DNA from: Dasyornis broadbenti
Lineage: Eukaryota; Chordata; Aves; Passeriformes; Dasyornithidae
Direction: 5' to 3'
Assembly (NCBI GenBank): GCA_013397935.1
Contig: VZRN01006300.1
Span: 634,329-698,328 of the forward strand
DNA: 64,000 nt
Of the stretch, positions 24,921 through 37,193 are shown in pieces. Made by a program: the position numbers and the translations under genes. Below the pieces are notes generated by a model. That model was given only the letters and a program-made list of their open reading frames with translations. It was not told the origin of the DNA and searched no databases. Each line of letters starts with the position of its first letter. Position 1 is the stretch's first letter.

Positions 24921-27900
24921 GTAGTCTAGCAAGAGCTGGACCACAACTAGCAATCCCCAACAGTATCTGGTAGCAGCAGTTTACTCCTAAAAGGCTTTTC
25001 TCCAGTAAGGCAGGAGTGAGCATACCATGCTAGCTGACAGCTCCAGCAATGCACTTTTACAGCATGCATACAGGCTAACACTACAGATTCAGCTTGTCCA
25101 GGCTGATCTTTGCAAAACTGGCATTAACAGGGTTTTCAACACTCCTGAACCCAAAATTTGGCAAGAAGTCTCTCACTAGATGCAGTCCTCCCTTAGGAGG
25201 AACTAACCACTTCTGCAAGAATTGAGCAGTCTCCCTGTACTCTTCACAGAAAAAAATGGATAGTATATTCCACAGTGTGCACTTTTTGGATCAGACTGCC
25301 ATTTATTATGGTAGAAGAAAATTCAATACATCATGGTTGCTGTCTTTTAATCAGCTAGCAAGGAAGGAATCCAACTGACAGGCTTAGAAATGCTAAAAGC
25401 TTTGTTCTATTTTTAATGAGACTAAAACCACTGTGGCTGTTAGAGACAGTTTACATAGTTTACAGCTAAAATAAAGTCTTGAAATACAGAAAAGAAACAA
25501 TTGCACAAAGTTCTCAGTGAAAGCAATCACTCCTTAGAGGTATCTTCACCTACAAAAGTACTTACAAAAATGAAGCATTTACTTACTGCTAAAGAATCCC
25601 TTTACTTATTTTTTTTTTCTTTTAAACAAACTGGGTTCCTTTTAATTTCTAACAAAACAGCACTGAATAAATGAAGTTTATATCAGGAAATTCTTCACAG
25701 TAGAAAAGTCGCATGCTTACATGGAAATTTTGTTTCTTCTGTTGGTGCCCACAGAACCTGATAATGTATCTTTAGCTTGCACTTAATTACAAGTTAGCCT
25801 TACCTCCAAAGTCACTCTCACTGGCAAGGGACTGCCACTGACAAAGCTACATGTTCAAAGCTACATCCTTAGCTGCACGTTCTAAACTCTTTGGTTTTGG
25901 TCAATACTGACTCAGCCAATAAAGTCCCTGAAAAAGAACTGCACTTATCAATTGGAATTAAATTTTAAAATTGAGTTTAGTTTATACTTTCTCATGGTAA
26001 CAAAAGCAGTATGTCATATTCCTCCTCTTCTTTATAAAGAGGCTTTTCAGTAAGTTCTTGTATCAAAGAACTGACAATTAACAGACTACACTACTTAAAT
26101 TGAGACAAAAGCACAAGTTCATACACGTTAACTACCATACTGGATGGTGCTCACACAATCTACGGCAGTAATGCAACCCACAACAATGTGTTGTTGCTCA
26201 CAAAACCTTCAGCCTACTCAAGAATCCTTACCCAGATCACTTTCCATGTTTTGTCCAAGTTTCTGAAGTGCATGGTCATTCTATATTCCTTCCTCATCAG
26301 AAGGACAAAAAGAAACATAATGGAAATGAATATTTGTATCCTGGTGCAATGGAAAACTTCAGCACGTCACACAGTTGCTAATGCACCTGTCCAACCTGAG
26401 AAAGCATCTTCAAAATTATTTCCTTTTAGCTGGTATTTTAAAAAAATAACTCCATATATTCTTTTTGGGGACGCTGTAACACGGAAAGAAGGTACAGGAT
26501 ATTTGATCCTTTCCAACACACTGGCCTCCCCATGCTCAGACCTGTGAAATACAAGGTAGCTCGTCTGTTCTACTTGGCATCGAATCTACTGCAGCTTTGG
26601 TTATAGCAGCACTGCTGGGCAGCTGCTTCCAAGAGCCAAGGCTTTGGGAGTCAGGTTTTGACAGCATCCTTCTACCACGTGGACAGAAGACATTCCACAA
26701 AATGCCTTGGACACTCTGTCCCAGAACAGGCTAATGATGCCCTGAATTAACCTTGGAAGGCTCAGCGCTTGAAAGGATGAGCTGGTGGACTCTGTATCTG
26801 GCACTGCAGCAACATATTTGTGTGTCTCAGGCCAGGAGAGGGGGGAGAGAAGGGAAGATGACACCTGGGTTGAAGGAATCACTATTTCCATACAAGTGCA
26901 TTCTCCTCAGGAATTTATATTCAAATCTCTACGCTTTGGGAAGTGGCAACCACAGCCAGATAACCTAACATTTAAGTGTAAGCTTATAGCTAGGAAGCCC
27001 TAGACATCAAGACAGATGAAACTCTTAACAAAGGAATGGAAGTACCATGAAACACAAAGGAATTTATATCATCTGAATGTGGGTCTGCTCTCTTACAGGC
27101 AATAGTGCTATCCCTCTTTTTTCTTTGTGATGCTCAAAGTGAGAATCTGAATAGGCCAATGAGTGAAGATGGCTCTTCACAGCCCTCAACAGAAGTGATA
27201 AAATGATAAACCTCCTGTGGGGGAGGAGCCACTGTCCCTACACAGCCATTAAGATTTACTGGATGTCAGCGAGCAAAGTAACTCTCACCTGCTAATGAAA
27301 TTGCTCTTCAGGTCTTCAAACTGAAAATCTGACCAATTTAGAGTGTCATGTTGAACAAACTTATACAAGACTACTTTGCTATCCTTCCTAGTTTCAACTA
27401 TTAGCAACATGGACCTCATCACACTATTTTCTAGCCAATTTGCTCAACTGCTGACATTTAGGGTGTGCTTGGTACCCCTGCCCTCCTTCCCAGCAGTGAT
27501 CCTTGGCACTAGATACGTAGTTAACTAGGTTTAGAACTGTCTGTCTCGTCTGATCAAACCTATGATCCGAATTACCTGGACCACACAGCTTTCTGCTCAG
27601 ATAAAGAACCATTCGCCTGTTACATGGAGCCATCTGCCCCAGAACTCATTGCTCACTTCAGACAAGGACGTTTGTAGTTCAGGTGGCTTGCTCTCAATTA
27701 GATAAAGAATTAACTCTTCACACATCTCCTGAACAGGAAGCCTTACCAAAAAAAAAAAAAAGACATTTCCAAATCTCAGCTATTGGGTAAATGTTTATAC
27801 ACTTCAGTTGACTGTTCTACACCCTACTTACACCTAACAGAAATCACAGACATCTGTCTAAGGCACAATATTTATTAACTATTAATAACCTAGCATCAGA

Positions 27901-28496
27901 TCTTGTATTGGAATAGACTGTTGGGCTCTCCCCTAACCAAGTGTCAGGGTTACACTCAGAGCAAATCAGTAATGTAATTCATGCAAAAAAATGTTGGAGT
28001 CTAAGAAAAAATCTGCAATACACGGGACCTTAAAAAATAATTGTTCTTTTCTACTGCTTACATTGCAGTAATGGGTTACTTTGCAAGCCTTCAGAACAGA
28101 AAAAAATAACCCAAACCCCCTGATGCCTGAATGTCTGCATTTCTTTCCTTAATCATGTATGAATCTCGTTTAACCTGCGCAGCTTTAGAAAGTCACATAC
28201 ATAACTGCACCTTTCACAGTGATGTTCAAAAGTTTTCCAGTAAAAAAAAAATCCTCACACTAATGTTCTATTAGACTTCATAAAGTTGTCATTCCAAAGT
28301 GTTAGCACACAACGGCTGGACAAAATTACTAATACAAACGATGCTGCAGTCTGCATTACAGAAATATCTACACAAAAATTGTCAATTCGTAACAGCTAAA
28401 AAGAAAGTAAAAATTAAGATAAGACTAACAACAGGAGCAATTCTGATTATTTCAGTGCATTACTATCTTATTTGCATTTCTCAAAATGAAAGAAAC
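24921..28496. other. Unique non-coding sequence
   Basis: No gene supported. Open frames up to 119 codons (26188-26547) have no recognisable features. A poly-A run of 14 lies near 27748-27761 and shorter A runs near 28100 and 28240. The segment just before 28497 is A-rich unique sequence into which the CR1 copy was inserted. Confidence 0.5.
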
Positions 28497-29422
28497 TTGC
28501 AGGGCTCAATAATGGGCCCAGACCTCTTCAGTATCGTTATTGATGATTTGGATGAAGTTATGAACTGCACCCTCAGTGAGTTCATGGGCAACACTAAGCT
28601 GAGTACGAGTGTTGATCTGCTGGAGGGTAGCAAGGCTCTCCAGAGGGATCTAGATCAATGGGCCAGTTACATGAGGTTCAACAAAACCAAGTGCCAGCTC
28701 CTGTACTTGGGTCACAATAACCCCATACAACACTTCATGCTGGGGAAGTGTGGCTGGAAAGTTGCCCAGCAAAAAAGAACCTGGGGGTGCTGGTCAACAG
28801 CAGCTGAACATGAGCCACCGCATGCCCAGGTGGCCAAGAAGGCCAGTGGCATCCTGGCTTGTATCAAAAATAGGCTAGCAGTGCCAGGGCAGTGATCGTC
28901 ACCCTGTACTCAGCCACTGGTGAAGCCACACTTTGAGTTTCTGGGCTTCTTATTACAAGAAAGACATTGAAGTGTTGGAGTGAGTCCACAGAGGGGCAAC
29001 AGAACTGCTGAAGGGTCTGGAGAATGAGTCCTATGATGAGCAGCTGAGGGGCTGGGATTGTTTAGCCTGGAGAAAAGGAGACTCAGGAGGGACCTGATTG
29101 CTCTCTACAACCGCCTGAGAGGAGGCTGTAGCCAGGTGGGGGTTGGTCTCTTCTCCCAGGCAAGCATGGACATGATGGGAGGACACAGCCTCAGGCTGCA
29201 CCAGAGGAGGTTCAGGTTGGATATCAGAAAGAACTTCTTCATGAAAAGAGTTGTTAAACATTGGAACAAACTGCCCAAGGTGGTGATGGAGTCACCATCC
29301 CTAGAATGTTCAAGAAATGACTGGATATGGCACTTAATGCCATGGTCTAGTTGACATGGTGGTGATCAGTCAAAGGTTGGACTCAATTACTTTAAAGGTC
29401 TTTTTCAACCTAAATGATTCAG
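28497..29422 (+). mobile_element. CR1 non-LTR retrotransposon, 5'-truncated, RT C-terminal half plus 3' UTR
   Basis: About 925 bases of avian-type CR1. From 28497 to 28895 one frame reads as the palm and thumb part of CR1 reverse transcriptase: a QGSIMGP segment followed by DLFSI, DDLDE, then FNKTKC and LGHNNP, and a VAKKASGILACI segment, in the order seen in CR1 ORF2. The catalytic F-A-D-D is replaced by F-M-G-N (28581-28592), so both aspartates are gone. The frame stops at 28895; homology continues in other frames through the C-terminal region (RKNFF near 29230, then a KHWNKLP-like segment) and the 3' UTR. It ends in the usual CR1 tail: a TTGGACTCAATTACTTTAAAGG stretch (at most a few differences from typical), then AATGATTCAG, in place of a clean octamer repeat. 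It is a dead copy truncated at the 5' end in the usual CR1 way. The strand follows from the ORF2 direction. Confidence 0.93.
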
Positions 29423-32084
29423 ATTTTCTTCATCTTCATTGTCCTTAGAAAAAGAAGTAACTAGGTTTGATGATAGTAAAAACCAAGCACCTCAAAAGTA
29501 GCCTGAGAACTTCTCTTAGTACTCTGCATAGTTTACCTATCTCTGTCTAATTTTAAAATATCTAGGCACCATTTGAAATATGCTTAATTGTTACACTTGT
29601 TGCAGTATCAATAAAAAAAATATAGATTTGTATCTATCCATCTCAAGGTGGTGGCTGTCATGTTTTCCTTTCTTTAAGGAAAGGGAGTTCATTGCAAGTA
29701 ACTCTGCCAGTTATCCTGCATTAAGAAGATGACTTTATCAGAAAAGCTTTATTGACTTAACATTCTCTGAAGGAAGAAAATTTACAAAAGATCAGCAATT
29801 TGCATTTGAATAGTAACAAATTACATGTAAAATTGCATGCTATCCCAGGAAAACACAATGCAAAGTACAAATCTTCAGTTTTTGCAGAAGCTGGCATACT
29901 AAAAGCAAGCATGTCAATCACCTCTTCAGGATTCAAAGATTCTCTTTTTGTTTTGTTTCGTTTTAAAGTTGTTCACCATGTGTGTCAAGTGACCACTTAT
30001 TTTATACAGTGCCTCCCCACTTCTTTTAATGCCTACTGGACACATCGAAGGAAGTTATCCACAGCACGTCAGAACACACACTGAGGCACTTCAACATGGT
30101 TAGTGGCAGCTGCTTTAACTCCACACAAAGCCTGTGAGACTGCATTAAAGCCTAGATCAAAAGAGTTTCATAACTACCAGTCTGCTACTGGAGGACGGTC
30201 TGGTGTGCCAAACATTGCCAAGACAGCACATGAAACAAAACAAGCAAACCGCCTCAAAACAAGACCTGCCCAGGTAAAGGGTCTCCAAACAGGGAGAGGT
30301 TTGAACAGAGATTGCAAAGCTGGTCAGCCAGAAGAAAAGTTCAAGAAACCGCACAGATGTAATAAAGCCACGTGTGCAATGTTTGATCATGCGGGCTTTA
30401 GCAACACTCAGACACTACAGCTATCAACCACAAGAACATTTCTGCAAGTGGATTTCTATGGTTTGCTCCAAGAAAAGATGGGATGTGATTGGATGAGCTG
30501 CTGTTCAATCGGTATTGAAGTGGCTTTTCTTTCTCTTCTGTGAAACCATTGCTGAAGACTAAGGAGGGGAAGTAACTTGTTTACCTTGCAGTTCAAGGGG
30601 CTGGCAGCTTGCACATGAGCAACTACCACACTTCAGCTGAATGGTGATTAATTCAGGGTGGTACCTTTTACTTCACAACCAGTATTTATTGTACTGCTTC
30701 CTCTAGTTTTGAGCTATTCTTTCTAACCCAAAAATGCAGGTCTGTGAAATAAAGGTAGTGGAAAAGATTTCTGCTGAGATTAAAGTCAAATCAGAGATCA
30801 AAAAAAGGGAATTGTAGGATAAGGAGGAGAAGAGGAAAAACTTTGAACTCGGCTTCAGAAGCAAGTTGTGGGTGAGAAGGATGGGCCACCTTCTGGATAC
30901 AAATAAACAGAAGACTACATATTTAGCTAAAACAAGAAAATTAACTGTGACAGATTAACTAGAAGCTCGTTAACACACTGCAATACTGACTGCATGTGTA
31001 CAATCTTACATCATAATAATACATGTTATTGTGTCAATATCCCTGTTTCAGAAGATGCTACTGGGACAGCTGATGGATGAGAAGTTTCTGGTCTTGTGGG
31101 TTTGGGTTTATTTTAATCTTCAGGGCAAGTCATACTCTAAAAGATACACTGAGAGATGGAAGAGATAGCAAACCCACAGGCAGGGAAGGGAGATGTTAGC
31201 CTTGCTAGGCTAGGCACAAGCTCTTCACAATCCATAAAATAGTTCATGCATTTGAAGGTTTTGTCAGCCCTTGCTCCCTGACCTGCACTGCCTCCTTGCT
31301 CTCCAGGCACACAGACGGCATGTCTTCTACAACAGGCCCACAGTGAAGAGGAAAGCGGAACATCTGGCCAGGACTCTCCTAGTGCCTCCCCTCCAAAGGA
31401 CTTGGAGCCAGGGGCAGGCATGACCAAAGGATAGCAGCATCAGTCAGATCTGAGGGTGGAAGCTCATAAGCCACTCAGCAAGGGGAGCTTCTCTACACCA
31501 CCCCAAAGATAGTCCTGAGGAGATACAGCTGGCAGTAGGTCCTCAGAGAAGGCAGCACGGGAGACAGTCCACTTGGATGTAGCCTTGTGTGCAAGAGTAA
31601 ACATCAGGGAAGGCAGGAGAGTGCCACGACAGGAGACTGAGTACCAACAACCTTGCTGGGAAGCCACAAAGGACAGTGCTGGGACAGAAAACACCTGAAC
31701 TATTTCCTAGCACCCCAAGGTTCTCCTTTGATTCTGTCACACTGCCAAGTCTCTCATTTTCTACCTCAATACTTCTTCCCAAAAGAGGTCCCCACCATCT
31801 TTAAGAAGATTGATGTTCAGAATACCTGTCTTGCTCAAACCAAACAAATCCATTTTGGCAGTCAAGTGCATGGGATGGGGAGAAACGGGACACAGATCAG
31901 CTAAATCACATTTCTGACCCACTCACAAGCAAACAGTGCTGTTCCAGCTGCAGCCAGTACTGACACTACAAAGATTTCTGGTGTGGGTGAAGATAACTGC
32001 ACATCACATTCAGTGAGCCAAATGGGGCAGCATTCTCCTGCTTGACCAACAATCTGGCAAAGCCAATTGGTGGACAAAGAAGAG
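29423..32084. other. Unique non-coding sequence between two CR1 copies
   Basis: No gene recognised. Open frames up to 146 codons (30103-30543) start at a non-ATG codon and have no known domain. The part from about 31140 to 31700 is more GC-rich than its surroundings and could hold degraded repeat, but I cannot assign it. Confidence 0.4.
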
Positions 32085-33075
32085 CCAGCTGGGGAGGAAG
32101 AGGTTGATGGCAGTGGAGATGATGCAAAGATGACAGTAATGAGTAAGCAAAGAGAGCAAGATTACCAGCAGAATTACAGTCCTGGACTGTGGGAAAGCAG
32201 ATTTTTGGCCTGTTCAAGGATCTGCGTGCAAGGTTCCCATGGCAGGCTTCTCTGAAGAACCAAGGTACCCAAGGCAATAATCTGATCTTGCAGGACAGCC
32301 TCCTCAAACCTCAAAAATGGCCCATTGTGGCATGCAACAAGTCACAGGGGAATGGCAGAAAGCCAGCTGAATGGACAGGCTACTCTTGCCTCAGCTCAAA
32401 TGCTGAAACACAAAGAAAGTTGTAGCAGGAAGTGGTTATGCAGAAAGAATATGGAAATTGTGCACGTGCAGAAGAGCTGGAGCAAGCAAAAGATGCCAAG
32501 AAAAAATAAGGAATTGTTATATAGGCAAGTAAGGACAAAAGAATGGCTAATATCAGTCTAGATAAGATAGTTCTCAGTTGTGCACAGGACACAGTAGCTA
32601 AAGACACAAAAGACCACTGATTTTTTTGCCTCAGTTTTTCCTAGTAAAGTTTGTCCTCATGTCGCCCAGTTCTTTGAGCACACTGTCAGCATCTGGAGGA
32701 CTGAATCATTACTCACAGCAAAGGAAAGTTACGCATCAGACAAGCTAACTAGGAGCAGATAGGATGTGTTAGAAGTGCTAAGGAAGCTAGCCAATACCAC
32801 TGTAAGGCTACTCCATCTTATCTTCAAAAGCCTAAGTCACTAATCAGAGGATGATCCTGGTGACTGCAGAGGCAGAAAACAAATGCCTCTTCAAAACAGG
32901 TGAGGTTGACAATATGAAGAATCAGAACCTGGTCAGCCTTGACAAGTTGGAGGCAAGTATGGAACAATTCCTCCTGGATGTCACTGCCAGGAAGTCAAAG
33001 GACAAAAAAAACAACAACTGGTAAATCTACGCTGGCTGTTCCAAAGAACAAGTCATACTTGACATTTCAGGTTGC
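32085..33075 (+). mobile_element. CR1 ORF2 internal fragment (endonuclease-RT linker and start of RT), no 3' end
   Basis: A diverged piece of CR1 ORF2. Recognisable blocks in order: the end of the endonuclease and linker (a segment around 32165-32240 whose translation includes FGLFKDLRA and PWQA, equivalent to the CR1 FGLFRDL..PW region), the DSLL-KPQ segment near 32290, a lysine/arginine-rich linker near 32400-32500, a FFASVFP-like block near 32620-32640 (DNA text TTTTTTGCCTCAGTTTTTCC), the EQFLLDV block near 32960, and an AAGTCATACTTGAC block near 33045-33060 matching the S-C-L-T part of RT. It is broken by many frameshifts and stops. It contains no active-site region and no CR1 3' UTR or tail. 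The reading direction is the + strand. The 5' limit is uncertain by about 50 bases. Confidence 0.75.
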
Positions 33076-35607
33076 AGTTTTATACTATTTGTACTAAGGG
33101 TCTTATCTCTCAAGAAACCAAAACACTTAGATCATGGATCCTTGTGCTGCCTTCTGATTCCTTCATCTATCTGCATATACCAGGTTTTTCAAATATATAG
33201 TTAAAATTACAATACTGGGCAATCATATGGGATTTTTGGAAAATCTGTTTTCAGTAGGAGAGCAGGCACCTCATTTGTGCTCCTCACAGCCCAGAGCAAC
33301 CTGCCTCAATATAGCTGAAGGCTGTAGAAAAGTCAATTGCAAACTTGAGAAGAACCTACTGCAACAGTATAAAATTCATCAAAAATACCTCTTTGCCTCC
33401 GCTGAAGTATCAACTCTACAAAACTCACGTGAGCTGAAATAACGGCCTGTCACTCTCCTTCCCTAATAGCTTCAAGAACTTCTTCAAGAAAGGTGCCAAC
33501 ACCGCTTTGTCAGAAACCCCCTCCTGAACTGTGCAGAAGTATTCACTATTCTGGGGAACTTGCCAGCATGACAGTATTTACTGTATGACTAATATGCATT
33601 AATGAAGCACAAATGGACAACTATTTACTTGTGCTAATAACTAAAGCGCTTTATTAGAGCTAAGGCCTCTAGCATGAAGGATTGCCAGGTTCCCCCACTT
33701 GCCAAAATTATGTCAAAAAATGGAGCCAGTGTGTAAGACATCAAGAGCTACAGCCAGTGTGTAGTAGAGTTTTAAGTCATTGTTTAACATTCAGCTTGCA
33801 AAGGACCAGCATGCTCCAAAACCACTGGCTGTTTCCGAGGGCTTGTCTTTTCATTGTAGAGGCTAGAATTTCAAATATGCACACTGGTCGTACCAGTGCG
33901 CAGGCCAAAGCCATCTTAAAATAGCAGTACAGCCTGAGAGCTTTGCTGGGCATTTGTGTTCTACCTTTGATTGCTCACTGTTCTTTCAAAACCAGAAATA
34001 AAACCACTGTATCTTAATGCCTTGGATTAAAATATCAATACTATCTAGCATAAAAGGCCATTAATACCAATAATCTGGCCCTTTATTCATGAAAGATTCC
34101 TGAAAGCTGATCAATTTGGTAAAATTCCATGCTGAAAATGCAAAGTCAAACATACAAGAACGAAGTCCTTGCTCCATGCAGCACTTTCCATTCCACCTCT
34201 CCACAAAGGGAACAGGCCTGTAACACTAGGAATGAAAGATACTCCTCAAAAAGCAGCAGGGTTTTGCGGGAAACTAAGAATAAATTCTTTAAAAGGCTAT
34301 TTCAGATTACATTATATTAGAAACTGAAAGAAAAATTCTTAGGGGATGCAAATGGAGCAGGTAAAGACTGTTTACAGTCACAGCTAGTGCTAAGTGGACC
34401 TGATGTATTTATCCCTAACTTTACAAAGTAAATGGCACCTTCACCACACCAAGGCCATGATGAGTTCAGGCTCTCCATTCTTCTTTGAATCAGTAGCTTC
34501 AGCTCAGGATTCAGCTGCTGCATTCAGAGTAGAAAGTCTGCCAGTGTAGAACCAAAAAGATCTCAGCCACGAGGCATCACATAAACAATAAAGTTTAGAA
34601 ATGGCACCCACAGTTTCTTTTTAGAAAAAAGAAAATTCTCCTCTCAAGAGTTGATCACACAAACATCTTTATGGAGAATCACAAGATTTCTGGTGGTAGT
34701 TTGGAGGAGTTTTTTCCTCCCTCCTTTTTTAACTTAAAAAAAAAAAATCAAATAAGTAAGGGCAATATTTCGTAAGCACTTTCTTTGATCAAACAGATTC
34801 TCTTTAGACTATGTAAGGCAAGAAAATGTACTGGGCATAACTTTACGCCAGGTCTGTATCTAGATATATTTCTTGGAAATACTTAAATATAAGGCAGCGT
34901 TATATCATTGGTGTTTTCCAAGGATAGAAAAGACTTCTCTGAGCCAACTGGCATGGACAACAACACTAAGAATTATCTGAGCCACAGTGCTTTCTTGAAA
35001 AGTGACAGCTCCAAATACACTACAATATTATCTCCCTCTTAAAAAACAAAATAATCTTCTCCACTGGTTACTATTTACTCTTATCTAGAGCACAAAACAG
35101 CTGTAGGAGGAAGGTTCATTAGAAGCACCTCCACCCAAGCTATCACTAATGTAATTCCAGTTGCTATAACAAAGGCAATTTAAAAAAAAAAAAATCTCTT
35201 CATTCCTTTGTATTTCAGTTTTTATCCTCTTATGTTTATGCAGGCATTTGAAGTGTGAAGCTGTCTTAGGACTGGTACATCAATTCTCTTCTGTTAAATT
35301 AGAGTTGTTACTAACACAAAAAAACTCATACTGCTAATTCTCCAAAATAACCAGTTGGTAAACAGCTTGTTAAATATTTACTCAATTGGAAAAGATCCAA
35401 CCCATGAAAAAATATACAGGATTTTGTTTGGTGCTATAGTCTGCTCAACTGATTGTTGTCATTGCTTCAGAACGTTCTCATGAAGTTTTGTGAGAGATCA
35501 CCAGAAAATAGTCTTCTTATCAACATGAGTAATTTCTTCAGTCTGGAAGCATCATCTTGAAAGTTGCATAGAAGTCAGAACCTCAGGAGACCCACTGCTT
35601 TTGATTT
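33076..35607. other. Unique non-coding sequence
   Basis: No gene supported; frames are at most about 80 codons. A-runs occur near 34737-34747 and 35181-35193. No repeat family recognised. Confidence 0.5.
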
Positions 35608-36000
35608 TCACAATATCACTCAATCATTGGGGTTGGAAGAGATCTCTGGATGTCACCTGGTCCAATCCCCTGCTCAGGCAGCGCCACTTACAGCCAGTTG
35701 CCTGAGACCATGCCTGGATGGCTTTGGGCTATCTCTGAGGATGAAGATTTTACCACCTCTTCTAGGCAACCTCTGCCAGTGCTCAGTCACTCTCACAATG
35801 AAAGTGTGTTGCCCAACATTTAAAGGGAAACTCCTGCATTTCAGATGGTGTCCATTGTCATTTGTCATCAGGGAAAAGACCCTGGCTCCATTCTCTTTGC
35901 AATATTTCAGGTATTTATATATATTCCTAAGGTCCCCCCTCAATTTTCTCTCAAGCATAAAAGCAGCAAACCGTAGGCTTAAACACGTATGAAAACTAGA
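35608..36000 (-). mobile_element. CR1 3' end, reverse strand
   Basis: Read on the minus strand, this holds the last part of CR1 ORF2 and the 3' UTR. An open frame (down to 35674) contains MLERKLRGDL, NIYKYLKY, a GARVFSLM block and VRVTEHWQRLP, which line up in order with the C-terminal end of CR1 ORF2 (LEKRRLRGDL ... HWNRLP). Downstream on that strand the 3' UTR shows the typical TTGGACCAGGTGACATCC, then CTTCCAACCC, ending near 35608. The copy is 5'-truncated, and its subfamily differs from the 28.5-kb copy. The C-terminal frame is unusually well preserved, with no stop over roughly 110 residues, but it has no start of its own and is not a gene. Confidence 0.92.
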
Positions 36001-37193
36001 GCTGCTTGCATTTAATGACGGGCTCAGTCTAGTGTTTAAGCATGAAACCACTAACAGGAAGATGCAAAATTAAACTTCTTTATTTCCTCACTTGATTTGC
36101 AACATTTATGTTGTTTCCTGACCAATGTTAGTAGCAATGCAAGTAGTAAACGGTATGACTGACTACTGGAGTGCTTTGCATCTTTTTTTCCCAATGAGTT
36201 GAATAAGTTGATATAACTGAAAAATTTTGACTGAGCCACTCGAAATTTCTTGCTTGCATTCACCTTCAAAAAATGACTTCATGTTTTGCCAACCAATGTC
36301 TGTAAATTAGCATACAAAAGCAGAAGTGCAAACAGTAAGGTACACACTTTCAATTGGAAATGTAGAAAGGTAAACTGATACAGCAAAAAAAGAAAAAAAA
36401 TTATGAGTATTTCTGGTAAGAAGGGAAACAATAATCAATTGTATATAGCCATAGTGCAAGATACAAATTTCTTTGACGTTATTTTGCTTCATATAAAATA
36501 TTCTGATGGTGTACCATAGTGGTGGCAAGTACACTTCTAATGGCCTCTTTAAGAGATAAGCACTACACTCTTATTTCAGCGTTAATGAAAACAACTGGTT
36601 TGGGGACAATTTTTTGAACAGTTTTCTTTCCAAGAAAAATAGAGGCTAGAAATCTAGCTTCAGTAGGTCTCCAATGAAAATTAACAAGCAGCATCAACTC
36701 TATCCATAAAAAACATTTGCAGTCTGCACTCAGGGAGACAGATTTCATAACTTCATATTGGAAGCAACATGTCTTGTAAAAACATTCACTAATGTTCACG
36801 CTGCTTTGTACTTTATGTCTGCTCCAGTCCATCAACCCTCTACACCACATACATGTAAACTGTTAAAACAAGAGTATCGTCAATAAAAGATCTGTTGACT
36901 GACACCATATTTCACAAATCTGATGACTTTCTGCATTGGCAGTAGCAACATTTCAGCTTTTCTTTATGCAATATGTAGAAGAATGATGCAATACAACAAT
37001 GCATCTGGTGTTTTTTCACTCAGCTATGCTCAAGGACTTTGAAAGCCTGCTTGTGCACTCTGGTTCTTCCATACTGTCCTCTTAGCATGAAAACCCCAAA
37101 CTCTGGGACTAACTATATGCAAGCAGAATCCTTGTACATTTAAGCCTAATAAGAGTAAATTAAACCACCGTTTATTTTGAATCTTGAAAATCA
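36001..37193. other. Unique non-coding sequence
   Basis: AT-rich sequence with no gene. Frames are below 100 codons and overlap on both strands. No repeat recognised until the LTR begins at about 37194. Confidence 0.5.

Noticed and set aside
28299..28895. 198-codon open frame on the + strand as a possible gene
   Set aside because: The C-terminal 130 residues are CR1 reverse transcriptase with a destroyed active site. The N-terminal part is read-through from flanking unique sequence.
35674..36051. 125-codon minus-strand frame as a gene
   Set aside because: It is the C-terminal end of CR1 ORF2 plus a little flanking sequence, with no start or N-terminal domains of its own.
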